Assembly (NCBI GenBank): GCA_964440605.1
Contig: CAYTSW010000003.1
Location: forward strand, 1 to 64,000
Length of the DNA: 64,000 nucleotides
DNA from: CAYTSW01 sp964440605
GTDB lineage: Bacteria > Planctomycetota > Phycisphaerae > Phycisphaerales > UBA1924
Direction of reading: 5' to 3'
The notes under the pieces are model-generated. The model was given only the letters and a program-made list of their open reading frames with translations. It was not told where the DNA came from and made no database searches. Shown here piece after piece: positions 1-7,330 of the stretch. Position 1 is the stretch's first letter. Each line of letters begins with the position of its first letter. Both the position numbers and the translations under genes were made by a program.

Positions 1-1
1 C

Positions 2-391
2 CTCGCCCACTTCCACGCCTCGGCCGCGGGCAAGCTCGAGCTGGACCTGATGTCGTCACACCAGCTCACGGAGCGGCAAGCGCTCGACGCGATCTTCGCC
101 GAGGCCATCCGCAACGTCTTCGAGGAGTACGTCAGCGAGCACGGCTTCGCTGAGATCGCCGAACTCTTCGCCGAGGGCACGCGCATCGAAGTCGGCGACA
201 CGCTCCCCAGCGCCCACTACGCCGAGATGCTCAAGCGTGTGCCGCCCGTGTGGGACAAGGCCTTCGAGGTGAACGCGAGCGACGACGCCGCGGTGCGGGC
301 GAGCTGCGTGGAGTTCGTGCTCGCGGGTCTCTGGGCGAGCGACAAGGTGAGCCGTGCCGAACGCTTCGGCGTCGTCGAGTACCAGCTATGA
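2..391 (+). CDS. MoxR-type AAA ATPase, C-terminal fragment (cut by window start)
   Basis: This is the last 129 residues of the ATPase whose full-length copy is at 60258-61688; the domain description is given there. The frame is open from the first base of the window. It ends in an ATGA overlap with the following von Willebrand A gene: stop at 389-391, next start at 388. No catalytic motif falls in this part; it is the C-terminal helical region. The truncation is only the edge of the window or contig, not a broken gene. Confidence 0.85.
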   Translation, partial: LAHFHASAAGKLELDLMSSHQLTERQALDAIFAEAIRNVFEEYVSEHGFAEIAELFAEGTRIEVGDTLPSAHYAEMLKRVPPVWDKAFEVNASDDAAVRASCVEFVLAGLWASDKVSRAERFGVVEYQL

Positions 392-2151
392 GCGCGCATG
401 AAGGCGACAAGTCCAAGCCACGGCGCACGCTCGGCGGCATCATCCACACCTACCTCGGCTACACGCCCTCGGAGTACCCCTCGCCCACCGCGCCGCCGCC
501 CGACATGGCCTCGGCGGCGTTCGAGCACATGATGCGGTACGGCTCGGCGCGTCGGCTCACGCCCGAAGAGCTCGCCGACGCGGTGAAGATCGACCCGTCG
601 CAGATCGCCGGCCTCGGCCCGTCTCTCGACGCCATCCGCCGCCTGCTCGAAGAGCGCAAGGCGAAGATCCTCGCGACGTACGAGACGGAGGCGGTGCAGC
701 GGACCGCCGAGCGCGCGTACCGCGAGGGCGCCGAGCGCGTGCGCGAGCGAGCGGACGATCGCGAGATACGCGAAGCGATCGACGAAGCCGTCGTCAACGA
801 AAGCCCGCGGCAGATGCGCAAGCTCTGGTACCGCGTCGCCGAGACGCCCGAGGGCGAGCAGTCGCCCGTCGCCGTGGGGCTCTTGCACCTCATGGAGACG
901 CTGGGCGAGCGCTACCAGGTGGAGGATCTCGCGGCCAAGTACCACTTCACGGGGCGCACCGACATGGACGTGCCCAAGGCGCTGGAGGTGAAGCAGGAAC
1001 TCGAGACGATCGACAAGCTGCTCGAGCAACTCGAAGAGGCGATGAAGAACGCCAAGATCGCCGTGATCGACCTCGACGAGCTGCGCGAGTTCGTCGAAGA
1101 CGCCGACGTCGAACAACTCCAGGGGTTCCAGAAGCAGGTCGAGGAGATGATGCGCGAAGAGGCGCGCCGCCAGGGTCTCGAGGAGGAGGCCGGCGGCGGC
1201 TACCGGCTCACGCCCAAGGCGTACAAGCTCTTCCAGGGCAAGCTGCTGAGCACGATCTTCTCCGATTTGCAAGCCGCGCGGTCGGGCCGTCATGCCGGGC
1301 CCATCGCGGGCGAAGGCGCCGTGGAGTTGCCGACGACCAAGGCGTATGAGTTCGGCGACTCGGCGGCGAACATGGACATCCCGCAGTCGTTCACCAACGC
1401 GCTGATCCGACAGTCGGGGGTACAGATGGACAACCCCGGGCGCCTGACGCTGCGGCCCGAGGACATCGAGATCCACCGCACGCGCAACACGCCCAAGTGC
1501 GCCACCGCGGTCATCATGGATATGTCCGGCTCCATGCGTCACGGCGGGCAGTACGTCGACGCCAAGCGCATGGGCCTCGCTCTCGATGGGCTCATCCGCT
1601 CTGAATACCCCGGCGATCGGCTCTTCTTCTTCGAGATGTATTCGATCGCCAAGCTCGTCCCGCCGGGCGGCGTCGTGGAGCTCATGCCCAAGCCGGTGAC
1701 GATCCGCCAGCCCGTCGTGCGTCTGCGGGCGGATCTGTCGGACCCGAACGTCACCGAAGAAATGCTCCCACCGCACTTCACGAACATCCAGCACGCGCTG
1801 CGCTTGAGCCGCCAGATGCTGTCGCACCAGGACACGCCCAACCGCCAGATCATGCTCATCACCGACGGCCTGCCGACCGCCCACTTCGAGGGCGAGCATC
1901 TCTACCTCCTCTACCCGCCCGACCCGCTCACCGAAAGCGCCACCATGCGCGAGGCGCTGGCGTGCAAGCGCGAGGGCATCACCATCAACATCTTCCTGAT
2001 CCCGAGCTGGAGCCAGTCGTCGGAGGACGTGCAGTTCGCGCACAGGGTGGCCCAGCACTCCGGCGGCCGCGTGTTCTTCACGGGCGGCGACGACCTCGAT
2101 CGCTTCGTCCTCTGGGATTACGTCAAACATCGGCGGTCGATCATCGGCTGA
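388..2151 (+). CDS. von Willebrand factor A domain protein, partner of the MoxR ATPase
   Basis: The 587-residue protein has a long helical, charged N-terminal half with a coiled-coil-like stretch at about residues 200-260, and a C-terminal vWA domain from about residue 370. The metal-dependent adhesion site begins with D378-M-S-G-S382, and an ITDGLP motif later in the domain fits the same fold. In this family a metal-binding vWA protein works with a MoxR/chelatase-type AAA ATPase as a chaperone or metal-insertion pair; the substrate here is unknown. The start is the ATG that overlaps the ATPase stop (ATGA), which implies translational coupling. A longer frame beginning at 250 lies inside the ATPase gene and is rejected. 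A G-rich repeat follows the stop. Confidence 0.85.
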   Translation: MSAHEGDKSKPRRTLGGIIHTYLGYTPSEYPSPTAPPPDMASAAFEHMMRYGSARRLTPEELADAVKIDPSQIAGLGPSLDAIRRLLEERKAKILATYETEAVQRTAERAYREGAERVRERADDREIREAIDEAVVNESPRQMRKLWYRVAETPEGEQSPVAVGLLHLMETLGERYQVEDLAAKYHFTGRTDMDVPKALEVKQELETIDKLLEQLEEAMKNAKIAVIDLDELREFVEDADVEQLQGFQKQVEEMMREEARRQGLEEEAGGGYRLTPKAYKLFQGKLLSTIFSDLQAARSGRHAGPIAGEGAVELPTTKAYEFGDSAANMDIPQSFTNALIRQSGVQMDNPGRLTLRPEDIEIHRTRNTPKCATAVIMDMSGSMRHGGQYVDAKRMGLALDGLIRSEYPGDRLFFFEMYSIAKLVPPGGVVELMPKPVTIRQPVVRLRADLSDPNVTEEMLPPHFTNIQHALRLSRQMLSHQDTPNRQIMLITDGLPTAHFEGEHLYLLYPPDPLTESATMREALACKREGITINIFLIPSWSQSSEDVQFAHRVAQHSGGRVFFTGGDDLDRFVLWDYVKHRRSIIG

Positions 2152-2155
2152 AGGG

Positions 2156-2204
2156 AAGGCGGTACACGGAGGAACGGAGAGGACAGAGGACACGGAGAAG
2201 AAGG
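2156..2204 (+). repeat. 49-bp purine-rich intergenic repeat, copy 1
   Basis: The copy lies just after the vWA stop and reads roughly AAGGC, G/A, GTACACGGAG, a second ACGGAG, then ACACGGA and an A/G run. It closely matches the copy at 4848-4897 in the same orientation; both follow plus-strand genes. Mirror copy at 58445-58493. Confidence 0.7.
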
Positions 2205-2232
2205 GGAGGGGTTTGAAGCGTGCGCGCGTGGA

Positions 2233-2257
2233 TGCCACCGGCGGCTTGCCGCCGGTG
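2233..2257 (+). repeat. Solo REP-like hairpin unit
   Basis: TGCCAC leads into a perfect stem, CACCGGCGG - CTTG - CCGCCGGTG. This is one half of the double-hairpin element seen at 4931, 8769 and 18915. It lies inside the 5' extension of the methyltransferase reading frame, which is a reason to reject that extension as coding. Mirror copy at 58392-58416. Confidence 0.7.
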
Positions 2258-2293
2258 CGTTGGTCCATCAAGGAACACGTCGTATCGTCCGGC

Positions 2294-3481
2294 GTGAAGG
2301 CTGCCAACCCTGACAAGCGGGCGTTGACTCGCATCACCTGCTCCGAGCATGTCACGCCCCACCTGCGTCGAGAGGTCGAGGCGCTCGGTCTCGAGGTCCA
2401 GGAAGACGACGCGGTCTCGGTCAGCGTCGGCGCGACGCTGGCCGAGTGCATGGCGCTGAACCTGCGCCTGCGCACGGGGCTGCATGTCATGTGGATGCTC
2501 ACGCGCTTCCGTTGCCCCTCGCCCAAGGCGTTGTACACGCACGCTTCGTCCTACCCTTGGGAGTCGCTCGCCCCCGCCGACGGCTACTTCAGCATCACCT
2601 CCAACGTCGACAACCCCAAGATCAACAACTCGATGTACCCCAACCTCGTGCTCAAGGACGCCATCGTCGACCGCATGACCAAGCAGACCGGGCGTCGGCC
2701 CGACTCGGGCGCCGACAAGTCGAAGCTGGTGATCCACCTGTACTGGAAGGGCGACCGCGCGTGGGTGTACCTCAACACGACGGGGCGCTGGCTCGCTGAC
2801 CGGGGGTATCGGCGCATCCCGCACCTCGCGCCGATGCGCGAGACGCTGGCGGCCGCGGTGCTGCTGGGCATCGGGTACGACGGCTCGCGCCCGCTGGTGA
2901 ACCCGATGTGCGGCGCGGGGACGCTGGCGATCGAAGCCGCGCTCATCGGCACCGGGCGTGCGCCGGGGCTGCTGCGCTCGGGCTACTCCTTCCTGCACAC
3001 GACGCTGGATGTCGAAGAACGATGGGCCGAGGCGCGCCGCTCGGCGCACAAGGACAAGCGCAGCGCCGACCCCGCGCCGATCATCGCGACGGATCACGAT
3101 CCCAAGGCGGTCGAAGCGGCGAAGAAGAACGCCCAGGCCGCGGGCGTGGACCATCTGATCGAGTTTCGCGTCTGCGACTTCGCCGACACGCCCATCCCCG
3201 AATCGCCCGGCGACGTGATCCTCAACCCGGAGTACGGCGAGCGCATGGGCGAGCACGACGAGCTCGAACAGACCTACGCCCGCATCGGCGACTTCTTCAA
3301 ACAGCGCTGCCCGGGCTGGACGGGCCACGTCTTCACCGGCTCGCGCGAACTGGCCAAACGCGTTGGCTTGAAGGCCGACCGCTGGCTGCCCTTCAACAAC
3401 GCCCAACTGCCGTGCCGCCTGCTCTCGTACGACATCTACGCGTCGACGGGGGCCCACGCCTCCCCGGAACAGGCCGGGTGA
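2294..3481 (+). CDS. THUMP-type class I SAM-dependent RNA methyltransferase (RlmL/Trm14-like)
   Basis: The 395-residue protein has an N-terminal region that looks like a ferredoxin-like/THUMP RNA-binding module, then a Rossmann methyltransferase domain. The SAM-binding motif reads NPMCGAGTLAIEAA and the catalytic loop reads NPEYGER, where the family norm for N2-guanine methylation is NPPY. It probably makes m2G in rRNA or tRNA; the exact target cannot be read from sequence. I chose the GTG at 2294 because the frame upstream of it, open to a TTG at 2213, runs through a REP-like hairpin. No good Shine-Dalgarno sequence is visible, so the start is uncertain. The gene stands alone between the vWA gene and a small methyltransferase with its own promoter. 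Confidence 0.8.
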   Translation: MKAANPDKRALTRITCSEHVTPHLRREVEALGLEVQEDDAVSVSVGATLAECMALNLRLRTGLHVMWMLTRFRCPSPKALYTHASSYPWESLAPADGYFSITSNVDNPKINNSMYPNLVLKDAIVDRMTKQTGRRPDSGADKSKLVIHLYWKGDRAWVYLNTTGRWLADRGYRRIPHLAPMRETLAAAVLLGIGYDGSRPLVNPMCGAGTLAIEAALIGTGRAPGLLRSGYSFLHTTLDVEERWAEARRSAHKDKRSADPAPIIATDHDPKAVEAAKKNAQAAGVDHLIEFRVCDFADTPIPESPGDVILNPEYGERMGEHDELEQTYARIGDFFKQRCPGWTGHVFTGSRELAKRVGLKADRWLPFNNAQLPCRLLSYDIYASTGAHASPEQAG

Positions 3482-3525
3482 TCGGGATGTGATCGGGTCG
3501 GCCAGCCGGATTGCCCAGTTTTCCG

Positions 3526-3555
3526 TTGGGCGATTCGGCGGATGGAAGGTAGGTT
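3526..3555 (+). promoter_or_regulatory. Promoter candidate for the small methyltransferase
   Basis: TTGGGC (3526-3531) and TAGGTT (3550-3555) are 18 bases apart, predicting a transcript start near 3562 and a leader of about 47 bases. The form matches other TTGnnn/TAGnnT pairs in this window. Mirror copy at 57094-57123. Confidence 0.45.
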
Positions 3556-3608
3556 GGGTGTGGCGCGGGCCGCGGCCGCGGACCACGCATTCATCCGGAG
3601 GCGACGCC

Positions 3609-4340
3609 ATGGCCCACACGCCCCCCTCTCCCGCCACCGCCGATCTGCCCGACGCCGCGGCTCGCGAGCGGCTGACCCGCGCGATCGGCGCCGAGACGAC
3701 CATCGAGGAGGCGCTGCGGGTCGTAGAGGAGGTCTACGCCGACGCCGCGGGCGACCCGGCGCGGATCCCGTGGAGCCACGCCCGGGCTAACCCGGCGCTG
3801 GTCGCGTGGTTGAACGCCCGGGCGAGCGGGCTGATCCGCTGCGGGGCGCGGGTGGCGGTGGTGGGCTGCGGCCTGGGGCATGACGCCGCGGCCTTGGCCG
3901 AACGTGGATACGACGTGACGGCCTTCGACGCCAGCGCCGCGGCCGTGGAAGCCGCCCAGCGACTGCATCCGACCCTCGCGGGCAACGTCCACGTCGCCGA
4001 CCTGCGGAATTTGCCGAGCCGATGGCGGCACCGATTCGACCTGGCGGTGGAGATCCACACGCTTCAGGCCCTGCCGCCGCGGTACCGCGAGGAGTTGGCG
4101 GCGGGCGTCGCGGAGCTCATCGCCCCGCACGGCCGCGTCTTGGCGATCGCCCGCGGCCGCGAGGCCGACGAGCCGCTGGACGAGGTGAAGGGCCCGCCCT
4201 TCCCCTTCACCCAAGGAGAGTTCGAGGGCGTCTTCCGCGCGGTGGGGCTGACGCCGGAGCGGGCGGTCGATGCCTTCCAGGACGGCAACCGCCCGCCGGT
4301 GCTCCGGCTGCGGGGGTGCTTCCTGCGGGCGGAAGGGTAA
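3609..4340 (+). CDS. Small class I SAM-dependent methyltransferase
   Basis: The 243-residue soluble protein has an N-terminal helical segment and then a Rossmann methyltransferase fold. The glycine-rich SAM loop is VAVVGCGLGHD, followed by an acidic strand end (VTAFDAS) that should bind the SAM ribose. The general build is like the methyltransferase 11/12 and thiopurine methyltransferase families; the substrate is unknown. The start at 3609 has a clear GGAGG seven bases upstream (3597-3601), so the longer frame from 3489 is rejected. It has its own promoter candidate, and the rpmA promoter follows its stop. Confidence 0.8.
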   Translation: MAHTPPSPATADLPDAAARERLTRAIGAETTIEEALRVVEEVYADAAGDPARIPWSHARANPALVAWLNARASGLIRCGARVAVVGCGLGHDAAALAERGYDVTAFDASAAAVEAAQRLHPTLAGNVHVADLRNLPSRWRHRFDLAVEIHTLQALPPRYREELAAGVAELIAPHGRVLAIARGREADEPLDEVKGPPFPFTQGEFEGVFRAVGLTPERAVDAFQDGNRPPVLRLRGCFLRAEG

Positions 4341-4355
4341 GGATCGGTCGGCCGC

Positions 4356-4383
4356 TTGAACCCGCGAGATCCGCGGCTAGACT
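4356..4383 (+). promoter_or_regulatory. Promoter candidate for rpmA
   Basis: TTGAAC (4356-4361) and TAGACT (4378-4383) are separated by 16 bases, predicting a start near 4390 and a leader of about 78 bases before rpmA. Mirror copy at 56266-56293. Confidence 0.5.
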
Positions 4384-4467
4384 CTCCGCCCGGCCGGGCG
4401 TGAACCCGGCGGCTGTCTGCTGACCCGTCCGGGTCCGCCTCTCCCCGCTGCATCACCGAGGTTCGTC

Positions 4468-4779
4468 ATGGCGCACAAAAAGGGACAGGGCTCGTCGAAG
4501 AACGGGCGCGACTCCAACCCGCAGTACCTGGGCGTCAAGAAGTATTGCGGCGAGCGGGCCACCGCCGGCTCCATCCTCGTGCGCCAGAACGGAACGAAGT
4601 GGGTCCCCGGCTTCCAGGTCGGCCGCGGCAAGGACGACACGCTCTTCGCCCTCTGTGAAGGCACCGTGCTGTGGGACGGGCGGAAGGTCCACCTGCTCCC
4701 CGCCGACGACGCCTCGCCCCGCCCGTTCTACGTGACGGACCTGGCGAACCGCAAAACGGAGAAGTCCGGCGCGGCGTGA
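4468..4779 (+). CDS. rpmA: 50S ribosomal protein L27 (bL27)
   Basis: Residues 1-60 match the bL27 pattern well: MAHKKGQGSSKNGRDS at the N-terminus, then LGVK, AGSILVRQNGTKW and the GRGKDDTLFA core. The flexible N-terminus of bL27 reaches the peptidyl-transferase centre of the large ribosomal subunit. The protein is 103 residues, somewhat longer than the usual 85-95, because of a C-terminal tail rich in P, A and K. GAGG at 4458-4461 serves as the ribosome binding site. A promoter candidate lies upstream and a strong intrinsic terminator downstream, so it is probably a single-gene unit. Its usual partner rplU (L21) is not next to it. Confidence 0.95.
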   Translation: MAHKKGQGSSKNGRDSNPQYLGVKKYCGERATAGSILVRQNGTKWVPGFQVGRGKDDTLFALCEGTVLWDGRKVHLLPADDASPRPFYVTDLANRKTEKSGAA

Positions 4780-4805
4780 GCCTGCTGGATTTGGTAATCG
4801 ATGAT

Positions 4806-4836
4806 CAAGCCGCCGATGGGCGGCTTGTTTGTTTTT
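4806..4836 (+). terminator. Intrinsic terminator of rpmA
   Basis: A perfect 9-bp stem, CAAGCCGCC - GATG - GGCGGCTTG, is followed by TTTGTTTTT. It lies 26 bases after the rpmA stop. Mirror copy at 55813-55843. Confidence 0.9.
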
Positions 4837-4847
4837 GGGGTTTCCGA

Positions 4848-4897
4848 AAGGCAGTACACGGAGAAACGGAGGGTACGGAGGACACGGAAAAGAGGCA
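4848..4897 (+). repeat. Purine-rich intergenic repeat, copy 2
   Basis: Second copy of the element at 2156-2204, in the same orientation and sharing the blocks AAGGC, GTACACGGAG, AACGGAG and GGACACGGA. It lies directly after the rpmA terminator. Mirror copy at 55752-55801. Confidence 0.7.
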
Positions 4898-4930
4898 GGG
4901 TGGAGGCAGTGGGGGAAGAGGGTTTGGGTA

Positions 4931-5004
4931 CCACTGACCCGGCTTTGCGGGGTCAGTGTGCTTGGTGCCCGTCGAAGCACTGACCCGCAAAGCCGGGTCA
5001 GTGG
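4931..5004 (+). repeat. Double-hairpin REP/BIME-like element, copy 1
   Basis: Two hairpins share the arms CACTGACCC and GGGTCAGTG (4932-4958 and 4978-5003) and are themselves inverted copies of one another, with the right edge ending GTGGCAC. The hemW stop codon (4998-5000) lies inside the second hairpin, so the element supplies the last residues of HemW. Mirror copy at 55645-55718. Confidence 0.75.
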
Positions 5005-6308
5005 CACGCGTCGGTTGGTTGCTCAAGGTCGAGCGTGCTCATCAGGTCGCTGGCGATGCCGTCGGCTTGGAGCCAGCCTTGGTTGGTGAGGCGCCAATGG
5101 GTCGGGGTGCGGGTGAGCAGGCCGCGGTCGGTCCAGAGTTGGGCGCGGCGTTCGAGGGCGGGCCAGGCGTCGAGCGGCGTCGCGGTGGCTTGGAGTTCGG
5201 CCACTTCGAGCCCCTCCGTCAAGCGCAAGCCGGTCATGATGCGCTCGGCCAGCGCGCGCCTCGGGTCGGGTGGCTCGAGGTCGATGGCGGGTGAAGCGCC
5301 CGTGGAGTGCACGCCGTGCATCCAGCGGGTGAGGTTGGGGATGTTCTTCCAACGCCAGCCGGCCAGGTGACCCGAGGCCGAGGGGCCGGCGGCGAGCCAC
5401 TGGTGGTTGCGCCAATAGGCGAGGTTGTGCGCGCAGGGGCAGCCGTCGGCGTCGTTGCGGGCGAAGTTGCTCACCTCATACCGCGCAAAGCCGCTCGCCG
5501 CGAGCGCCTCGACGGTGGCTTCGTACATGTCGGCTTCGAGGTCTTCGTCGGCGGGGTCGAAGTCGCCGCGCTCGAGGCGCTTGGTCATCGCGGTGTTGGG
5601 CTCGTACGTCAGGGCGTAGGCCGAGATGTGGCCTGAGCCGAGGTCGATGGCGGCCCGGAGGTCGGCGAGCCATTCGTCCATCGTCTGGCCCGGGATCGCG
5701 AAGATGAGGTCGAGGCTCAGGCGGTTGATGTTGGCCTCGCGGGCGATCTGCAACGCCTTGGGGACGCTGGCGGGGTCGTGCCAGCGCTCGAGGGTCTTGA
5801 GATGGCGCGGGTTAAAGGTCTGGGCGCCGATGCTCAGGCGGTTGACGCCGCCGGCGGCGAGCGTTTCCATCAACTCGGGTGTCGCGGTCTCGGGGTTGCA
5901 CTCGACGGTCCACTCGGCGTCCGGGGTGATGGTGAACCGCTGGTGGAGCGCGTCGAGGAGGCGTTGCCAGAGAGGGGTGCGGAGCAGGGTGGGCGTGCCG
6001 CCGCCGACGAAGAGTGTGTCGAGGGGCGGGCGAGAGCGGTCAGCGGCTCGGCTGGTGTGCTCGGCGAGGGTGTCGAGTTCGCGGATGAGGGTGTTGGTGA
6101 AGGCTTCCTGGCGATCCCGGGAGTCGACGAAGCTGTAGAAATCGCAGTAGTGGCACTTGTGAAAGCAGAACGGAATGTGGATGTAGAGCGAACGCGGGGG
6201 CGTCTGGAGCGCCTGAAGGGGGGTGAGGGCGGTCGGCGTCGGGCCGGCTGCGGCTTCTGCCGGCGCGGATTGCCCGTTGACCGTGATGTCGGTAGTTTGG
6301 GGGGTCAT
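4998..6308 (-). CDS. hemW: Heme chaperone HemW (radical SAM, coproporphyrinogen oxidase-like family)
   Basis: The 436-residue protein is a radical SAM enzyme with the CX3CX2C iron-sulfur motif at C48, C52 and C55 (IPFCFHKCHYCDFYS), a GGGTPT motif, and the C-terminal HemW domain. HemW binds heme and passes it to respiratory proteins; members of the family were long annotated as oxygen-independent coproporphyrinogen III oxidases. The single CX3CX2C motif and the full HemW tail favour HemW over HemN. About 38 residues precede the usual start of the domain, but no nearer start codon exists. The stop lies inside a repetitive hairpin element. The gene diverges from the FHA gene across 80 bases. Confidence 0.85.
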   Translation of the reverse strand: MTPQTTDITVNGQSAPAEAAAGPTPTALTPLQALQTPPRSLYIHIPFCFHKCHYCDFYSFVDSRDRQEAFTNTLIRELDTLAEHTSRAADRSRPPLDTLFVGGGTPTLLRTPLWQRLLDALHQRFTITPDAEWTVECNPETATPELMETLAAGGVNRLSIGAQTFNPRHLKTLERWHDPASVPKALQIAREANINRLSLDLIFAIPGQTMDEWLADLRAAIDLGSGHISAYALTYEPNTAMTKRLERGDFDPADEDLEADMYEATVEALAASGFARYEVSNFARNDADGCPCAHNLAYWRNHQWLAAGPSASGHLAGWRWKNIPNLTRWMHGVHSTGASPAIDLEPPDPRRALAERIMTGLRLTEGLEVAELQATATPLDAWPALERRAQLWTDRGLLTRTPTHWRLTNQGWLQADGIASDLMSTLDLEQPTDACH

Positions 6309-6388
6309 GCTCGCCGGGCTCCCTACCTTCCGGAGGCCGTCGCGACCGCCTCTCGCGAGGCAGGAATGAACAGAGGATAGACCCGCCC

Positions 6389-6952
6389 ATGCCCGATCAG
6401 GTCCAGTCCGCGATTCGACTCATCGTCTTCAAGGCCGATGGCAGCAAGAAGACGCTCGGCTTGAAGGTCGGTCGGTACGTAGTGGGTCGGCACCACAACG
6501 CTTCGCTGCGGATCCCGCTGCCCTCGGTGTCGCGTCAGCACTGCGAGTTGATCTGCGAGCAGAGCACGCTGCGGGTGAAGGATCTGGGCTCGGCGAACGG
6601 GACGTACCGCAACAGCCAGCGGATTGAAGACGAGGCCGAGCTGCAAGCGGGCGACACGCTGGCGGTGGGGCCGGTGCAGATCGTCGTGCAGATCAACGGC
6701 GAGCCGGCGCAGGTGGATGCGCCGGCGGGCGGTGGGGGCGACGTCGACATGGAGGCGACGCCTCCCGCGGGCTCGCCGACGGTCGCGGATTCGAGCGACG
6801 ACGACTCGGGGGCTTCGCACGCGGACACCGACCTGGACGAGACGATCGCGCGCGAGACGGGCATGGGCAGCCTGCTCAAAGGCAACGCGGAAGACAGCAG
6901 CGTCTTCGATTTCGACTTCGACTTCGAGGATGACGAGAACCCGAAACTGTGA
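6389..6952 (+). CDS. FHA domain protein with acidic tail
   Basis: The 187-residue cytoplasmic protein has an N-terminal FHA domain at about residues 9-105 with the conserved GR (33-34), SxxH (S48, H51) and N-G-T (70-72) signature, so it should bind phosphothreonine peptides. The second half is low-complexity, rich in D, S, G and A, and ends in an acidic patch containing DFDFDFEDDE. No kinase gene adjoins it, so its partner is unknown. The start at 6389 has a weak GAGGAT ten bases upstream; a TAGACC box also lies just upstream (6378-6383), so a near-leaderless transcript is possible. Confidence 0.85.
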   Translation: MPDQVQSAIRLIVFKADGSKKTLGLKVGRYVVGRHHNASLRIPLPSVSRQHCELICEQSTLRVKDLGSANGTYRNSQRIEDEAELQAGDTLAVGPVQIVVQINGEPAQVDAPAGGGGDVDMEATPPAGSPTVADSSDDDSGASHADTDLDETIARETGMGSLLKGNAEDSSVFDFDFDFEDDENPKL

Positions 6953-6972
6953 ATGCGTGGCGCTCGCGCCGG

Positions 6973-7149
6973 TCAGGCGGCGTCGGGCTTGGCGGGTTGG
7001 GCCTTGGGCGCCGCCTTTTGCGGGACCATGATCTTGCTCCCGCAGTTGCGACAGCGGATAAGCCGCCCACGCGCCTCGACGGGGACCGCAAGGACGGCGC
7101 GGCACTTGAGGTTGGGACACATCATCCTGACGGCGTTCGCCTGATCCAT
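6973..7149 (-). CDS. Small zinc-ribbon protein
   Basis: The 58-residue protein has two cysteine pairs, C11-X4-C16 and C33-X2-C36, in the pattern CPNLKC...CRNCG, followed by a P/A/K-rich tail. This looks like an MJ0042-type zinc-ribbon domain found at the N-terminus of larger proteins, here on its own. The start at 7149 is chosen because GGGAG lies a few bases upstream; the frame is open to 7236 but that part does not look like protein. It diverges from purA and converges on the FHA gene. Confidence 0.65.
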   Translation of the reverse strand: MDQANAVRMMCPNLKCRAVLAVPVEARGRLIRCRNCGSKIMVPQKAAPKAQPAKPDAA

Positions 7150-7330
7150 GGCGGCTCCCGAGCGGGGTGGTGTGCGGAGCGGACAGCCTGACCGGACCGG
7201 GCTCCCGCCGCTATGCTCGCGTTGCATGTGGGTCATCGGAGCGCGAGGCCGCGTGCTTCACGCCGAGTCGCGGGCGCGTTGGTGGCCCGGCCGCACAATC
7301 CACCGCTCCACGGGCGTTTGCGTACCGCTT

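Noticed and set aside
217..2538. A 773-residue antisense frame over the vWA gene (mirror at 58111-60432)
   Set aside because: Same effect: it crosses two real genes and a repeat, and shows shadow-like composition.
3489..3608. N-terminal extension of the small methyltransferase
   Set aside because: GGAGG seven bases before the ATG at 3609 and a promoter candidate inside the extension argue for the shorter form.
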